A stretch of 6,759 bases of DNA, from contig JAAOZZ010000105.1 of the NCBI GenBank assembly GCA_012274175.1, positions 1-6,759 on the forward strand. Reading direction: 5' to 3'. The notes beneath the pieces are model-generated. The model was given only the letters and a program-made list of their open reading frames with translations, made no database searches and had not been told where the DNA came from. This stretch comes from Betaproteobacteria bacterium (GTDB lineage: Bacteria > Pseudomonadota > Gammaproteobacteria > Burkholderiales > Usitatibacteraceae). Position numbers and translations under genes: made by a program. Positions 1-6,542 of this stretch are shown piece by piece; position 1 is the first letter of the stretch, and each line of letters begins with the position of its first letter.

Positions 1-148
1 ATGCACGACGTTGCCCAATCCGAACGCGAACTCCGTCATCCGCTTCTTTCCGAGAATCACGCATCCGGCCCGCTTGAGCCGGCCCACGAACTCGCCTTCC
101 GCCTCGACCAGGTCGGAAATGCCCACATTGGAACCGCACCTCGGCTGC
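1..148 (+). repeat. Left arm of a 148-bp fold-back inverted repeat
   Basis: Position p in this arm pairs with position 376-p in the right arm. By eye 145 of 148 positions are complementary; the mismatches are at 14, 44 and 55. The arm ends at an 8-base stretch (141-148) that pairs with 228-235 at the inner edge of the other arm. The arm is amidase coding sequence on the minus strand, so it is not a transposon terminus or a structured RNA. All mismatches lie in the 60 bases nearest the window edge. That fits either low-quality sequence at a contig end or real divergence of a duplicated copy. Confidence 0.95.
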
Positions 149-234
149 GGCATGCCGTCGACGCTGAGCAGGTCCTTGACGGCCACGGGCACACCCATCA
201 GCGGCCCAAGGTCCGTACCCGCCGCGAGCAGCCG
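1..234 (-). pseudogene. Inverted fragment of the amidase N-terminal region carrying the catalytic lysine
   Basis: Read on the minus strand, 234 down to 1 gives a colinear amidase-signature segment: ..LLAAGTDLGPLMGVPVAVKD.., then DLLSVDGMPQPRCGSNVG, then a stretch ending FGLGNVVH. The lysine of VAVKD (codon 175-177) is the expected Lys of the Ser-cisSer-Lys triad. Splicing this fragment onto the plus-strand gene through the shared arm puts the Lys about 76 residues before the cis-Ser. That is close to the 75 in FAAH (K142, S217, S241), so the two pieces are very likely one gene folded back on itself. The segment has no start codon of its own in context, and the first part of the gene is absent from the window. 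It is probably a chimera or fold-back product rather than an expressed gene. Confidence 0.85.
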
Positions 235-375
235 AGGTGCGGTTCCAATGTGGGCATTTCCGACCTGGTCGAGGCGGAAGGCGAGTTCGTGGGCCGGCTC
301 AAGCGGGCCGGATGCGTGATCCTCGGAAAGACGCGGATGACGGAGTTCGCGTTCGGATTGGTCAACGTCGTGCAT
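228..375 (-). repeat. Right arm of the 148-bp fold-back inverted repeat
   Basis: This is the reverse complement of 1-148 with three mismatches, separated from it by a 79-bp non-palindromic centre (149-227). Here the sequence is read in the sense direction as amidase. It continues without interruption into the conserved amidase core and the rest of the operon, so this arm is probably the native copy. At codon level it keeps a Gly-Lys-Thr where the left arm has Gly-Lys-Lys, again pointing to the right arm as the reference version. Confidence 0.95.
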
Positions 376-1326
376 CCCACGCCGTGGAATCCGTGCGATC
401 CACGGGTGCACCGGATGCCCGGTGGATCGAGCAGCGGCTCGGCCGCGGCGCTCGCGGCGGGGTTGTGCGGCTTCTCCATCGGGTCCGACACGGGCGGTTC
501 GGTGCGCCACCCCGCCGCGATGTGCGGCCTGTTCGGCTACAAGAGCACCTTCGGATTGTGGCCGACGGACGGCACGTTTCCGTTGTCGACGACGCTCGAC
601 AGCATCGGCACCTTCACCGATTCGGCGCAGGACGCGGCGCTTGCGTTTGCCGTGCTGACGGCGCGACCGGTCCCCCGGGCCTGGCTGCTGAAGGGCCTGC
701 GGTTGGGAAGGCCCACGAACCACTACTTCGAGGATCTCTCGCCGGAGGTGTCCGCGGCGACCGAAGGGGCGCTGCGCGTCCTTGGAGACGCCGGAGTCGA
801 AATCGTGCCGATCGAGGTGCCCGAGGCGGCCGAAATCGATGCCGTGTTCGGGCCCATGGTTTCCGTGGAATTGCTGGCGACATTGGGCCCGGAACGCTTC
901 GTCGCAGCCCGGGAGATCCTGGACCCCATCGTCTGGAATCGCGCCGAGCCGCTGCTGCGCTACACGGCGGTCGAGTACCTGCAGCGTCGCCGGCGCCAGC
1001 AGGCGTTGTGCAGGATTGCCCGGGAAAGAATGGACGGACTCGACGGGTGGATCACGCCGACGACCCCGGATGCACCGCTGCCGCTCGCCGATCACCGGAC
1101 GCCGGAGAAGGCAGCAGCGTGGATTCGCAGGGGTACCCGCAATACGCGGCCCGGCAACATGTTCGGCCAATGCGGCGTGTCGCTGCCAATTCCGGATTCC
1201 GGCCTGCCCGTGGGCCTCCAGGTCATGTGCGGGCCGGGCGAGGACGAAAAGCTGCTCTCCATATCCCGGGCCCTGGAAGGGCTGCTGGGCCATCGGGCCC
1301 GGCCCGACATGACCGGATTCCTTTGA
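229..1326 (+). CDS. Amidase signature family hydrolase (GatA/AtzF-like), 5'-incomplete
   Basis: Amidase signature enzymes hydrolyse amide bonds with a Ser-cisSer-Lys triad. The plus strand shows GGSSSGSAAA at 421-450, with cis-Ser codon 427-429, and GSDTGGSVRHPA with nucleophile Ser codon 499-501. The two serines are 24 residues apart, as is standard for the family. The C-terminal half (SLPIPDSGLPVGLQV, then a GEDEKLL stretch) is also typical. The frame stays open back to an ATG at position 1, but the first ~76 codons are antisense of the same gene, so that ATG is not credible. The catalytic Lys and everything before it are missing from this strand and lie inverted at 1-234. About 365 residues remain; full members usually have 430-500. 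As written the product would be inactive. The native gene is probably intact in the organism. It opens the operon and its TGA overlaps the next ATG by one base. The substrate is unknown; nothing singles out GatA of the tRNA amidotransferase. Confidence 0.9.
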   Translation, partial: QPRCGSNVGISDLVEAEGEFVGRLKRAGCVILGKTRMTEFAFGLVNVVHPTPWNPCDPRVHRMPGGSSSGSAAALAAGLCGFSIGSDTGGSVRHPAAMCGLFGYKSTFGLWPTDGTFPLSTTLDSIGTFTDSAQDAALAFAVLTARPVPRAWLLKGLRLGRPTNHYFEDLSPEVSAATEGALRVLGDAGVEIVPIEVPEAAEIDAVFGPMVSVELLATLGPERFVAAREILDPIVWNRAEPLLRYTAVEYLQRRRRQQALCRIARERMDGLDGWITPTTPDAPLPLADHRTPEKAAAWIRRGTRNTRPGNMFGQCGVSLPIPDSGLPVGLQVMCGPGEDEKLLSISRALEGLLGHRARPDMTGFL

Positions 1327-2993
1327 TGCCGGGAGCCGAGGCGCGGGCCGCGCAGACGACCGTCTTCCGCGCGAAGAAGATCGTCACGATGAACCCGACG
1401 CAGCCGGAGGCCACCTGCGTGGCCGTGCGCGACGGGCGGATCCTCGCGGTCGGGACCGAGGCGGAGATGGACGGATGGGGACCGCACGTCGTCGATTCGC
1501 GCTTCGGGGACAAGGTGCTGATGCCGGGACTGGTCGAGGGCCACTCGCACCTGATGGAAGGCGGTTTCTGGAAATTCGCGTACGTGGGCTACCACGACCG
1601 CCGTGGCCCGGACGGCCGGGTCTGGACGGGACTGCGCAGCTTCGACGCCGTGGTCACGCGTCTCTCGGAGTTCGAGCGCGAGATGCAGGATCCATCGGAG
1701 CCCCTGCTCGCATGGGGCCTCGATCCCATCTTCTTCGGGGAGCAGCGCATGACGACGCGCGAGCTCGACCGCGTCTCGGCCACCCGTCCCGTCGCGGTTC
1801 TGCACGCGAGCATCCATCTCCTGAACGTCAACACGGCGATGCTCCGCAAGGCGGGAATCGACCGCCACACGGACGTGGAGGGCGTCGCGCGCCATCCCGA
1901 CGGGTCGCCCTCCGGCGAGCTGCAGGAATTCGCGGCCATGTTTCCGGTCATGCGCGCGATCGGCAACGCCTTCAAGACGGCGGGAATGAGCGATGACGGA
2001 CTGTGGCGCTTCGGCCGAGTGGCCCAGCTCGCGGGCGTCACCACGGCGACGGACATGCTGAACGACTGGACGGAAGAGGCGGTGGAGGGGATGGCCCGCG
2101 TGATCGGCCACGAGGATTTTCCCGTGCGCATCGTGTCCGCCTATCGAAGCCTCGACGCTCCCACGGAAACGGAGCAGGGCCTGCGGCGCCTCGGCGAGCT
2201 TCGGCGGCTCAACACCGGGAAGCTGCGCTTCAGCCTCGTGAAGCTCGTGGTCGACGGCTCGATCCAGGGCTTCACGGCGCGCCTGCGGTGGCCCGGGTAC
2301 TACGACGGCCACCCGAACGGGATCTGGGTAGTGCCGCCGAACGAGCTGGCCGGCATCGTGGAGCGGCTCCACGGGGCGGGCGCCCATCTCCACGTCCACA
2401 CCAACGGCGATGAAGCCACCGAAGTGGCGCTCGACGCCATCGAGGCCGCGCTCGCCCGGCATCCGCGGCCCGACCATCGCCACACATTGCAGCACTGCCA
2501 GATGGCGGATGCCGCGCAGTTCCGCCGCATGGCGAAGCTGGGCGTCTGCGTGAACCTCTTCGCGAACCACGTGTTCTACTGGGGCGACGCACACTACACG
2601 CAGACCATGGGCCCGGACCGCGCGAATCGCATGGACGCCTGCGGCACCGCGCTGCGCTGCGGCGTGCCGTTCGCGATCCATTCGGACGCGCCCATCACTC
2701 CGCTCGGGCCGCTCTTCACGGCGTGGTGTGCGGTCAACCGGCGTACCGCGTCCGGGCGCGTTCTCGGGGCGGCGGAGCGCATCGATGTCCCTCGGGCGCT
2801 TGCGGCGATCACGCTGGGCGCGGCATACACCCTCAGGATGGATCACGAGATCGGCTCGATCGAGGTCGGGAAGCGCGCCGACTTCTGCGTGCTCGAGGAC
2901 GATCCCCTCGCGCTGTCGCCGGAGTGCCTGAAGGAAGCCCGCGTCTGGGGCACGGTAATGGGTGGCAGGTCGTTCGAGGCTTCCCATGGGTGA
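1326..2993 (+). CDS. Metal-dependent amidohydrolase family 3 (YtcJ-like, COG1574)
   Basis: This 555-residue protein has the usual length for YtcJ/NfdA-type amidohydrolases, cytoplasmic enzymes that hydrolyse C-N bonds with divalent metal in a TIM barrel. Visible in order: the small N-terminal beta domain with KIVTMNP and VRDGRILAVG; the PGLVEGHSHL metal motif (His73, His75); KLVVDGSIQG (Lys306, the probable bridging lysine); HLHVHTNGDEA (His356/His358); HTLQHCQM (His386/His390); HSDAPITP (Asp454); and the closing GSIEVGKRADFCVLEDDP. All expected metal-site residues appear present. There is no signal peptide. The ATG at 1326 is chosen because it overlaps the amidase stop (TGATG) and leaves a normal N terminus. 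The frame is open further upstream, but that stretch is amidase in another frame. No clear Shine-Dalgarno is seen, so translational coupling is likely. The substrate cannot be assigned from sequence. Confidence 0.93.
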   Translation: MPGAEARAAQTTVFRAKKIVTMNPTQPEATCVAVRDGRILAVGTEAEMDGWGPHVVDSRFGDKVLMPGLVEGHSHLMEGGFWKFAYVGYHDRRGPDGRVWTGLRSFDAVVTRLSEFEREMQDPSEPLLAWGLDPIFFGEQRMTTRELDRVSATRPVAVLHASIHLLNVNTAMLRKAGIDRHTDVEGVARHPDGSPSGELQEFAAMFPVMRAIGNAFKTAGMSDDGLWRFGRVAQLAGVTTATDMLNDWTEEAVEGMARVIGHEDFPVRIVSAYRSLDAPTETEQGLRRLGELRRLNTGKLRFSLVKLVVDGSIQGFTARLRWPGYYDGHPNGIWVVPPNELAGIVERLHGAGAHLHVHTNGDEATEVALDAIEAALARHPRPDHRHTLQHCQMADAAQFRRMAKLGVCVNLFANHVFYWGDAHYTQTMGPDRANRMDACGTALRCGVPFAIHSDAPITPLGPLFTAWCAVNRRTASGRVLGAAERIDVPRALAAITLGAAYTLRMDHEIGSIEVGKRADFCVLEDDPLALSPECLKEARVWGTVMGGRSFEASHG

Positions 2994-3957
2994 GGCGGCC
3001 CCCGTTGCCGGGCGCATCCCGCTCACCGTGGTGGGAGGATTCCTGGGAGCGGGAAAGACCACGCTCCTCAACCGTATCCTCGCCGGTGCCGCAGGCCTGC
3101 GCGCCGCGGTGCTGGTGAACGACTTCGGAGCCATCAACGTCGACGCCGCGATCATCGGGGAGCGTGGCGGCGAGACGATCTCGCTCAACAACGGCTGCGT
3201 TTGCTGCTCGATCGGAGGCGACCTGGTCGACGCGCTGATCCGCGTGATGTCCCGCTCGCCCGCGCCCGAGTGGATCGTGATCGAGGCGAGCGGCGTCTCC
3301 GATCCGTGGCGCATCGCGCAGGTCGGGCTCGCCGACCCCGGGCTCGAGCTCGACGGCGTGATCGTCATGGTCGACGGAACGGCGGCGGCGGAGGACCTGC
3401 GCAATCCGCTGCTTCGAGACACGCTGGTGAGGCAGCTCATGGCCGCCGATGTGGTGGTGCTCAACAAGCGCGACCTGGCCGGCAACTCCCGGCTGCGCGA
3501 GGAGATTGGGCGCATGGTGCCGGGGGCCCTCGTGCTCGAAGCGGCGCATGCCGCCGTGCCTCTCGAGGCGCTCACGGGCTTTGCCGCCGCCAGGATGCTG
3601 GACGCGGAGCGCATGCCGTCGGCGGCCCCGCACGCGAGCCATTCGTCCCAGTTCGAATCGGTGTCGGTCGCCTGGGAGGGTCGATACAGCGCCGCGCACC
3701 TGCGCACGCTGCTCGCGCGCATGCCGGCGGGCGTCCTTCGCGCTAAGGGGCTCGTGGGCACGGACGAAGCCGATGCGTCGGTCCTTCAGTTCTGCGGCCG
3801 GCACGGCAGTCTGCGCCCGCTCGAAGGTGCGCGCGCCGCGATCCCGGGGCAGGTGGTGGCGATCGGACTGGCCGGAAAATTGCCGGCACGGGCGCTGCTC
3901 CATGCGCTCACCTGCGCGCGCCTGGGCGAGGCCGCCGTTGCGGGAGCGCGGCGATGA
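2986..3957 (+). CDS. CobW/P47K (COG0523) family GTP-binding protein, putative metal chaperone
   Basis: COG0523 proteins are GTPases that insert or allocate metals (Zn, Co, Fe) for client enzymes. In this 323-residue protein I see Walker A GFLGAGKT at 18-25; VNDFGAINVD at 44-53 in place of the usual NEFGE; the metal-binding CxCC as NNGCVCC with cysteines 71, 73 and 74; IEASGVSDP at 99-107; the guanine-specificity motif NKRD at 160-163; and a CobW C-terminal domain from about 219, with VLRAKG at 250-255. There is no His-rich stretch between or after the domains. ATG 2986 is preferred over GTG 2962: it has a GAGG six bases upstream and leaves the P-loop near the N terminus. The gene overlaps the amidohydrolase by 8 bp and the flavoprotein by 4 bp. 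From this placement I infer that the client is the amidohydrolase. It is not cobalamin CobW, since no cobalamin genes are nearby. Confidence 0.92.
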   Translation: MGEAAPVAGRIPLTVVGGFLGAGKTTLLNRILAGAAGLRAAVLVNDFGAINVDAAIIGERGGETISLNNGCVCCSIGGDLVDALIRVMSRSPAPEWIVIEASGVSDPWRIAQVGLADPGLELDGVIVMVDGTAAAEDLRNPLLRDTLVRQLMAADVVVLNKRDLAGNSRLREEIGRMVPGALVLEAAHAAVPLEALTGFAAARMLDAERMPSAAPHASHSSQFESVSVAWEGRYSAAHLRTLLARMPAGVLRAKGLVGTDEADASVLQFCGRHGSLRPLEGARAAIPGQVVAIGLAGKLPARALLHALTCARLGEAAVAGARR

Positions 3958-5321
3958 GTGTCGTGGGCAGCACCTACGATCCCGGCTACGACCCGCTCGT
4001 ATCTCGAACACCGGGACGCGGGCAGGACTATCCGCCGACGTACTGGGCTGCGAGCGCCGGACCTCCCCCGGAAGACGATGGGCCGGTGGATCGGGATCTC
4101 GACGTGGACGTGGCGATCATCGGCGGCGGATTCACCGGCCTCGCCTGCGCCCTCTTTCTCGCGCGCGATCACGGCATTCGCGCGCTCGTGCTCGAGGCGA
4201 ATCGCGTCGGTTGGGGCTGCAGCGGGCGAAACGGCGGCCAAGGGCAGCTCGCGAGCGGTCGCCTGCAGCGCTCGCAATGGATCGCGCGGTGGGGCAAGGA
4301 GACGGCGCTGCGCCTGCACGGCGAGATCTGCGAAGGTTTCGAGACCTTCCGGCAGCTGGTGGGCGAGATCGATTGCGAGCCTCAGCCGGGAGGCCACCTC
4401 TACATCGCCCATCGGCCGGAAAAGATGGCGTTCCTGAGGGCCGAATCCCGCGTGTGGAAGGAAGTATTCGGATACGAGGCCGAGATCCTGGACCGTGCGG
4501 AGGTCCATCGCCGGTATGTCCGGGACGAAGATGCCGCCGGTGCCATGCACGAGCCCATGGGCATCAGCGTGCACCCGCTGAAGCTGGTGCATGGCTACGT
4601 GCGGCTCGCTCGCGGCCTTGGCACCCGCGTGCATCCCGCCAGTCCCGTGACCCAATGGGAGATGCACGGCAATGTCCACCACGTGCGCACACCCGGTGGC
4701 ACCATCCGCGCACGTGCCGTTGCAGTTGCGACCGGGGGCTACACCGGCCAAGACCTGCACCGGTCGGTGCGCGGCCGCATCATGCCGATCCTGTCCAATT
4801 CCGTGGTTACGCGCCCCATGACGGACGCCGAGACGCAAGCGTGCAATTTCCTCACCACGGAAGCCATTACTGACTCGCGTGTGCTGCGCTTCTACTACCG
4901 AAAACTTCCCGACGGGCGCCTGCAGATCGGCAGCCGCAGTGCCATCACCGGCGCGGACGCCTCCAATCCCAGGCACCTGCAAGTCCTGGTGGACGGGATC
5001 CACCGCAAGTTTCCGCCGCTGAAGGGCATCGAGATCGATTACTCCTGGTGGGGTTGGGTGGACGTGAGCCACGACATGATGCCGCGCGTCTGGCAACCCG
5101 ACCCGAAGCAAAGCGTTTACTACGCCCTCGGCTATGGCGGCAACGGCGTGTCGTACTCGGCGCAAGCGGGACGGCGAATGGCTCAGCGCATCGCCGGCAA
5201 GGCGGTCCCGGACCTTCCGATCTTCGGTTCCGAGCTGCCCACCCATCCGCTGGCACCGTTTCGGCGGATCGGACAGCGTTTCCTGTACCGGTGGTATTCC
5301 CTGCGCGACGAGGTGTTCTAG
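3954..5321 (+). CDS. FAD-dependent oxidoreductase, DAO superfamily (PuuB/OrdL-like)
   Basis: This 455-residue flavoprotein probably oxidises a primary or secondary amine or amino-acid derivative, as gamma-glutamylputrescine oxidase and sarcosine/glycine oxidases do. After a ~50-residue leader (SRTPGRGQDYPPTYW) comes the Rossmann FAD motif DVAIIGGGFTGLACA with GGGFTG at 57-62. Then Glu81 (LVLEAN), the likely FAD-ribose acid, and the WGCSGRNGGQG motif at 87-97 that marks the OrdL/PuuB group. The C terminus carries the second FAD-contact motif ALGYGGNGVSYSAQAG, starting at residue 391. It has no signal peptide or membrane segment, so it is probably cytoplasmic. The ATG overlaps the GTPase stop (ATGA) and has GGGAG at 3942-3946, seven bases upstream. 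Cys89 sits in the FAD pocket motif, but I cannot say whether flavin is covalently bound. PuuB itself is not claimed, because no other putrescine-pathway gene is seen. Confidence 0.92.
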   Translation: MSVVGSTYDPGYDPLVSRTPGRGQDYPPTYWAASAGPPPEDDGPVDRDLDVDVAIIGGGFTGLACALFLARDHGIRALVLEANRVGWGCSGRNGGQGQLASGRLQRSQWIARWGKETALRLHGEICEGFETFRQLVGEIDCEPQPGGHLYIAHRPEKMAFLRAESRVWKEVFGYEAEILDRAEVHRRYVRDEDAAGAMHEPMGISVHPLKLVHGYVRLARGLGTRVHPASPVTQWEMHGNVHHVRTPGGTIRARAVAVATGGYTGQDLHRSVRGRIMPILSNSVVTRPMTDAETQACNFLTTEAITDSRVLRFYYRKLPDGRLQIGSRSAITGADASNPRHLQVLVDGIHRKFPPLKGIEIDYSWWGWVDVSHDMMPRVWQPDPKQSVYYALGYGGNGVSYSAQAGRRMAQRIAGKAVPDLPIFGSELPTHPLAPFRRIGQRFLYRWYSLRDEVF

Positions 5322-5447
5322 GCGCCCCTACTGCTGCGGAATGCAAGATTGCGTCATTCCCCGGAATGCGTCGGCACCCGATTCATGGCAAGGGGACCTC
5401 TACCTGCATGGGTAGGATTGCCTCGGCACGGTCCGCCGGCCGAAAAT

Positions 5448-5466
5448 CCGGGGTCATCTCCCCCGG
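5448..5466 (+). other. GC-only hairpin in the gap before the small gene
   Basis: CCGGGG (5448-5453) and CCCCGG (5461-5466) form a perfect 6-bp stem around a 7-base loop. There is no T-run after it, so it is not a canonical intrinsic terminator. It lies 17 bases before the proposed ATG at 5483. It could dampen read-through from the operon or affect initiation of the small gene. Such stems also occur by chance in DNA this GC-rich. Elsewhere the 5322-5482 gap shows no recognisable gene or promoter. Confidence 0.35.
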
Positions 5467-5482
5467 GCTGCGACGCGGGTGC

Positions 5483-5662
5483 ATGGATACGATCGAGGTG
5501 TTCTACTTCAAGGCCTGGGACCGCAAACGCGGCGAGATGGTGACCTCGAAGCGCGCCGCGACTCTCATCGCGATCAGCGGCGGACTGGGCATCCCGCTCC
5601 TCGAGACCCGCAGGGAGATCGACATCTCGAATCTCGACGCAGACGGGTTCGAGAACCCGTGA
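5483..5662 (+). CDS. Small hypothetical protein, 59 residues
   Basis: The protein begins MDTIEVFYFKAWDRKRGEMV and ends EIDISNLDADGFENP. The order is a beta-strand-like VFYFKAWD, a basic segment with SKRAATLIAIS, a Gly-rich turn GGLGIPLLETR, then an acidic tail with LDADGF. I recall this layout (an xYYFK start, an ATLxAI helix and a closing VDxSxLDxDGF) from short uncharacterised proteobacterial proteins, but I cannot name a family. The ATG at 5483 is chosen because the residues before it (arginine- and proline-rich) look non-coding and the motif starts right there. The ribosome-binding site is weak (GCGGG). It follows the flavoprotein by 161 bp on the same strand and could be co-transcribed with it or separate. 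Its last codons overlap a hairpin. No transmembrane segment or known metal motif is visible. Confidence 0.65.
   Translation: MDTIEVFYFKAWDRKRGEMVTSKRAATLIAISGGLGIPLLETRREIDISNLDADGFENP
5643..5660 (+). terminator. Hairpin over the last codons of the small gene
   Basis: ACGGGTT (5643-5649) and AACCCGT (5654-5660) form a perfect 7-bp stem closed by a CGAG tetraloop. It covers the last six codons and the first base of the stop of the 59-residue gene, and no T-run follows. With the second hairpin four bases downstream it probably acts as a transcript end or 3' stabiliser. Termination itself is inferred. Confidence 0.45.
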
Positions 5663-5664
5663 AC

Positions 5665-5693
5665 CCGGGCGAAGCGCATGACGCTCCGCCCGG
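5665..5693. terminator. Bidirectional terminator-like hairpin between convergent genes
   Basis: CCGGGCG (5665-5671) pairs with CGCCCGG (5687-5693). After one A-C mismatch, AGCG (5673-5676) pairs with CGCT (5682-5685), leaving a CATGA loop. The stem lies three bases from the small gene's stop on one side and three from the TctA stop on the other, the classic place for a shared terminator between convergent genes. Neither side has a T-tract, which is common for GC-rich proteobacterial terminators. Confidence 0.6.
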
Positions 5694-5696
5694 AGC

Positions 5697-6542
5697 TCAG
5701 GCCCCCCGGCGCAGCTCCCTCTGCCGGAAGATTCCCCGCAGGTGGAAGTAGATCTGCGCCGCCACCAGCAGCGACGTGAACGTCACGAACCCCAGGCTGA
5801 TGGGGTGGGCGAGATCGACGAAGACCCCCATGTTGCCCCTCGAGAGCAGCAGCGCGCGGCGGAAGTTTTCCTCCACCAGCGGACCCAGCACGTAGCCCAG
5901 CAGGATCGGCGCCACCGGGAATTCGAGCGCCAGGAAGATCGCGCCGAGGATCCCGAACACCAGCACCTCGCCCACCTGGAACAGGTCGTTGTTCGTGCTG
6001 AAGACGCCCACCGCGATGAAGAACATGGCGGAGGGAAAGAGATACCGGTACGGCACCTGGAGCACCTTGACCCAGAGCCCGATCAGCGGCACGTTGAGGA
6101 TGACCAGCAGCACGTTGCCGATCCAGAAGCTCGCGATGAGCCCCCAGAAGAGGTCGGCGTGCTCGCTCATCAGCTGCGGGCCCGGTTGTATCCCCTGGAT
6201 CATGAGTGCCCCCAGGATGAGCGCCATGATCGCGTCGCCGGGAATGCCCAGGGACATGGTCGGGATGAAATCCACCTGCGTCTTCGAATGCGACGCGGCC
6301 TCCGGGGCGGCCACCCCTTCCAGCGCTCCATGCCCGAATCGCTCCGGCGTCTTGGAGACCTTGCGCTCGAAGGCGTACGCGATGAAGGTCGTGATCGTGG
6401 GGCCAGTCCCGGGCATCGCGCCGAAGAGCGTTCCGATGAGCGTGCCGCGCAGCATCGGCATGAAGGCCTGCTTCAGCTCCGCCCGGCTCGGCCGCATGTC
6501 GCGGAATCGCACCTTCACGCCGCTGCCGACGACGTGGCTAGC
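5697..6542 (-). CDS. tctA: Tripartite tricarboxylate transporter TctA-family permease, C-terminal part only
   Basis: TctA is the large membrane subunit of TTT systems, which take up carboxylates with a small TctB subunit and a periplasmic TctC/Bug binding protein. Recognisable TctA sequence begins around 6518 with VRFRDMRPSR. It continues through RGTLIGTLFGAMPGTGPT (PGTGPT at 6396-6413), GVAAPEAASHSKTQ (GVAAPEAA at 6294-6317), LGIPGD (6234-6251), IQGIQPGPQL, the hydrophobic stretches FWGLIASFWIGNVLLVILNV and LFPSAMFFIAVGV, and GPLVEENFRRALLLSRG. A last hydrophobic segment precedes the stop. Only about 273 of the ~500 family residues are present; the first TctA half and tctB/tctC are absent. 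The frame stays open to the window edge, with a possible GTG at 6677, but residues before VRFRDM do not look like TctA. The boundary 6542 is an estimate. The gene converges on the operon, so it is separately transcribed; any link in substrate is a guess. Confidence 0.88.
   Translation of the reverse strand, partial: ASHVVGSGVKVRFRDMRPSRAELKQAFMPMLRGTLIGTLFGAMPGTGPTITTFIAYAFERKVSKTPERFGHGALEGVAAPEAASHSKTQVDFIPTMSLGIPGDAIMALILGALMIQGIQPGPQLMSEHADLFWGLIASFWIGNVLLVILNVPLIGLWVKVLQVPYRYLFPSAMFFIAVGVFSTNNDLFQVGEVLVFGILGAIFLALEFPVAPILLGYVLGPLVEENFRRALLLSRGNMGVFVDLAHPISLGFVTFTSLLVAAQIYFHLRGIFRQRELRRGA

Noticed and set aside
149..227. Invertible 79-bp element flanked by inverted repeats (phase-variation switch)
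   Set aside because: The segment and both arms are plain amidase coding sequence with matching motif spacing. There is no recombinase gene or recombination-site motif, and a snap-back join explains the arm ends better.
1..228. ATG at position 1 as the start of a full-length 441-residue amidase
   Set aside because: The first ~76 codons are the antisense of the amidase itself, created by the fold-back, and the required catalytic lysine is missing from this frame.
237..1325. Upstream extension of the amidohydrolase frame, giving a 918-residue protein
   Set aside because: The region encodes amidase in another frame. The extension is Arg/Gly/Ala-rich without domain resemblance, and an ATG overlapping the amidase stop gives a normal N terminus.
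1092..3761. Very long open frame on the minus strand
   Set aside because: Codon-aligned antisense of GC-rich genes rarely contains stops. The translation is Arg/His/Pro-rich with no motifs, while the plus strand has clear enzymes.
3449..4873. 474-codon plus-strand frame across the GTPase and flavoprotein genes
   Set aside because: It is an off-frame reading of two well-supported genes, highly Arg/Pro-rich, with no recognisable domain.
5393..5415. CTACC/GGTAG mini hairpin after the flavoprotein gene as a terminator
   Set aside because: The stem is only five to six base pairs with a six-base loop and no T-run, too weak to call in this GC context.
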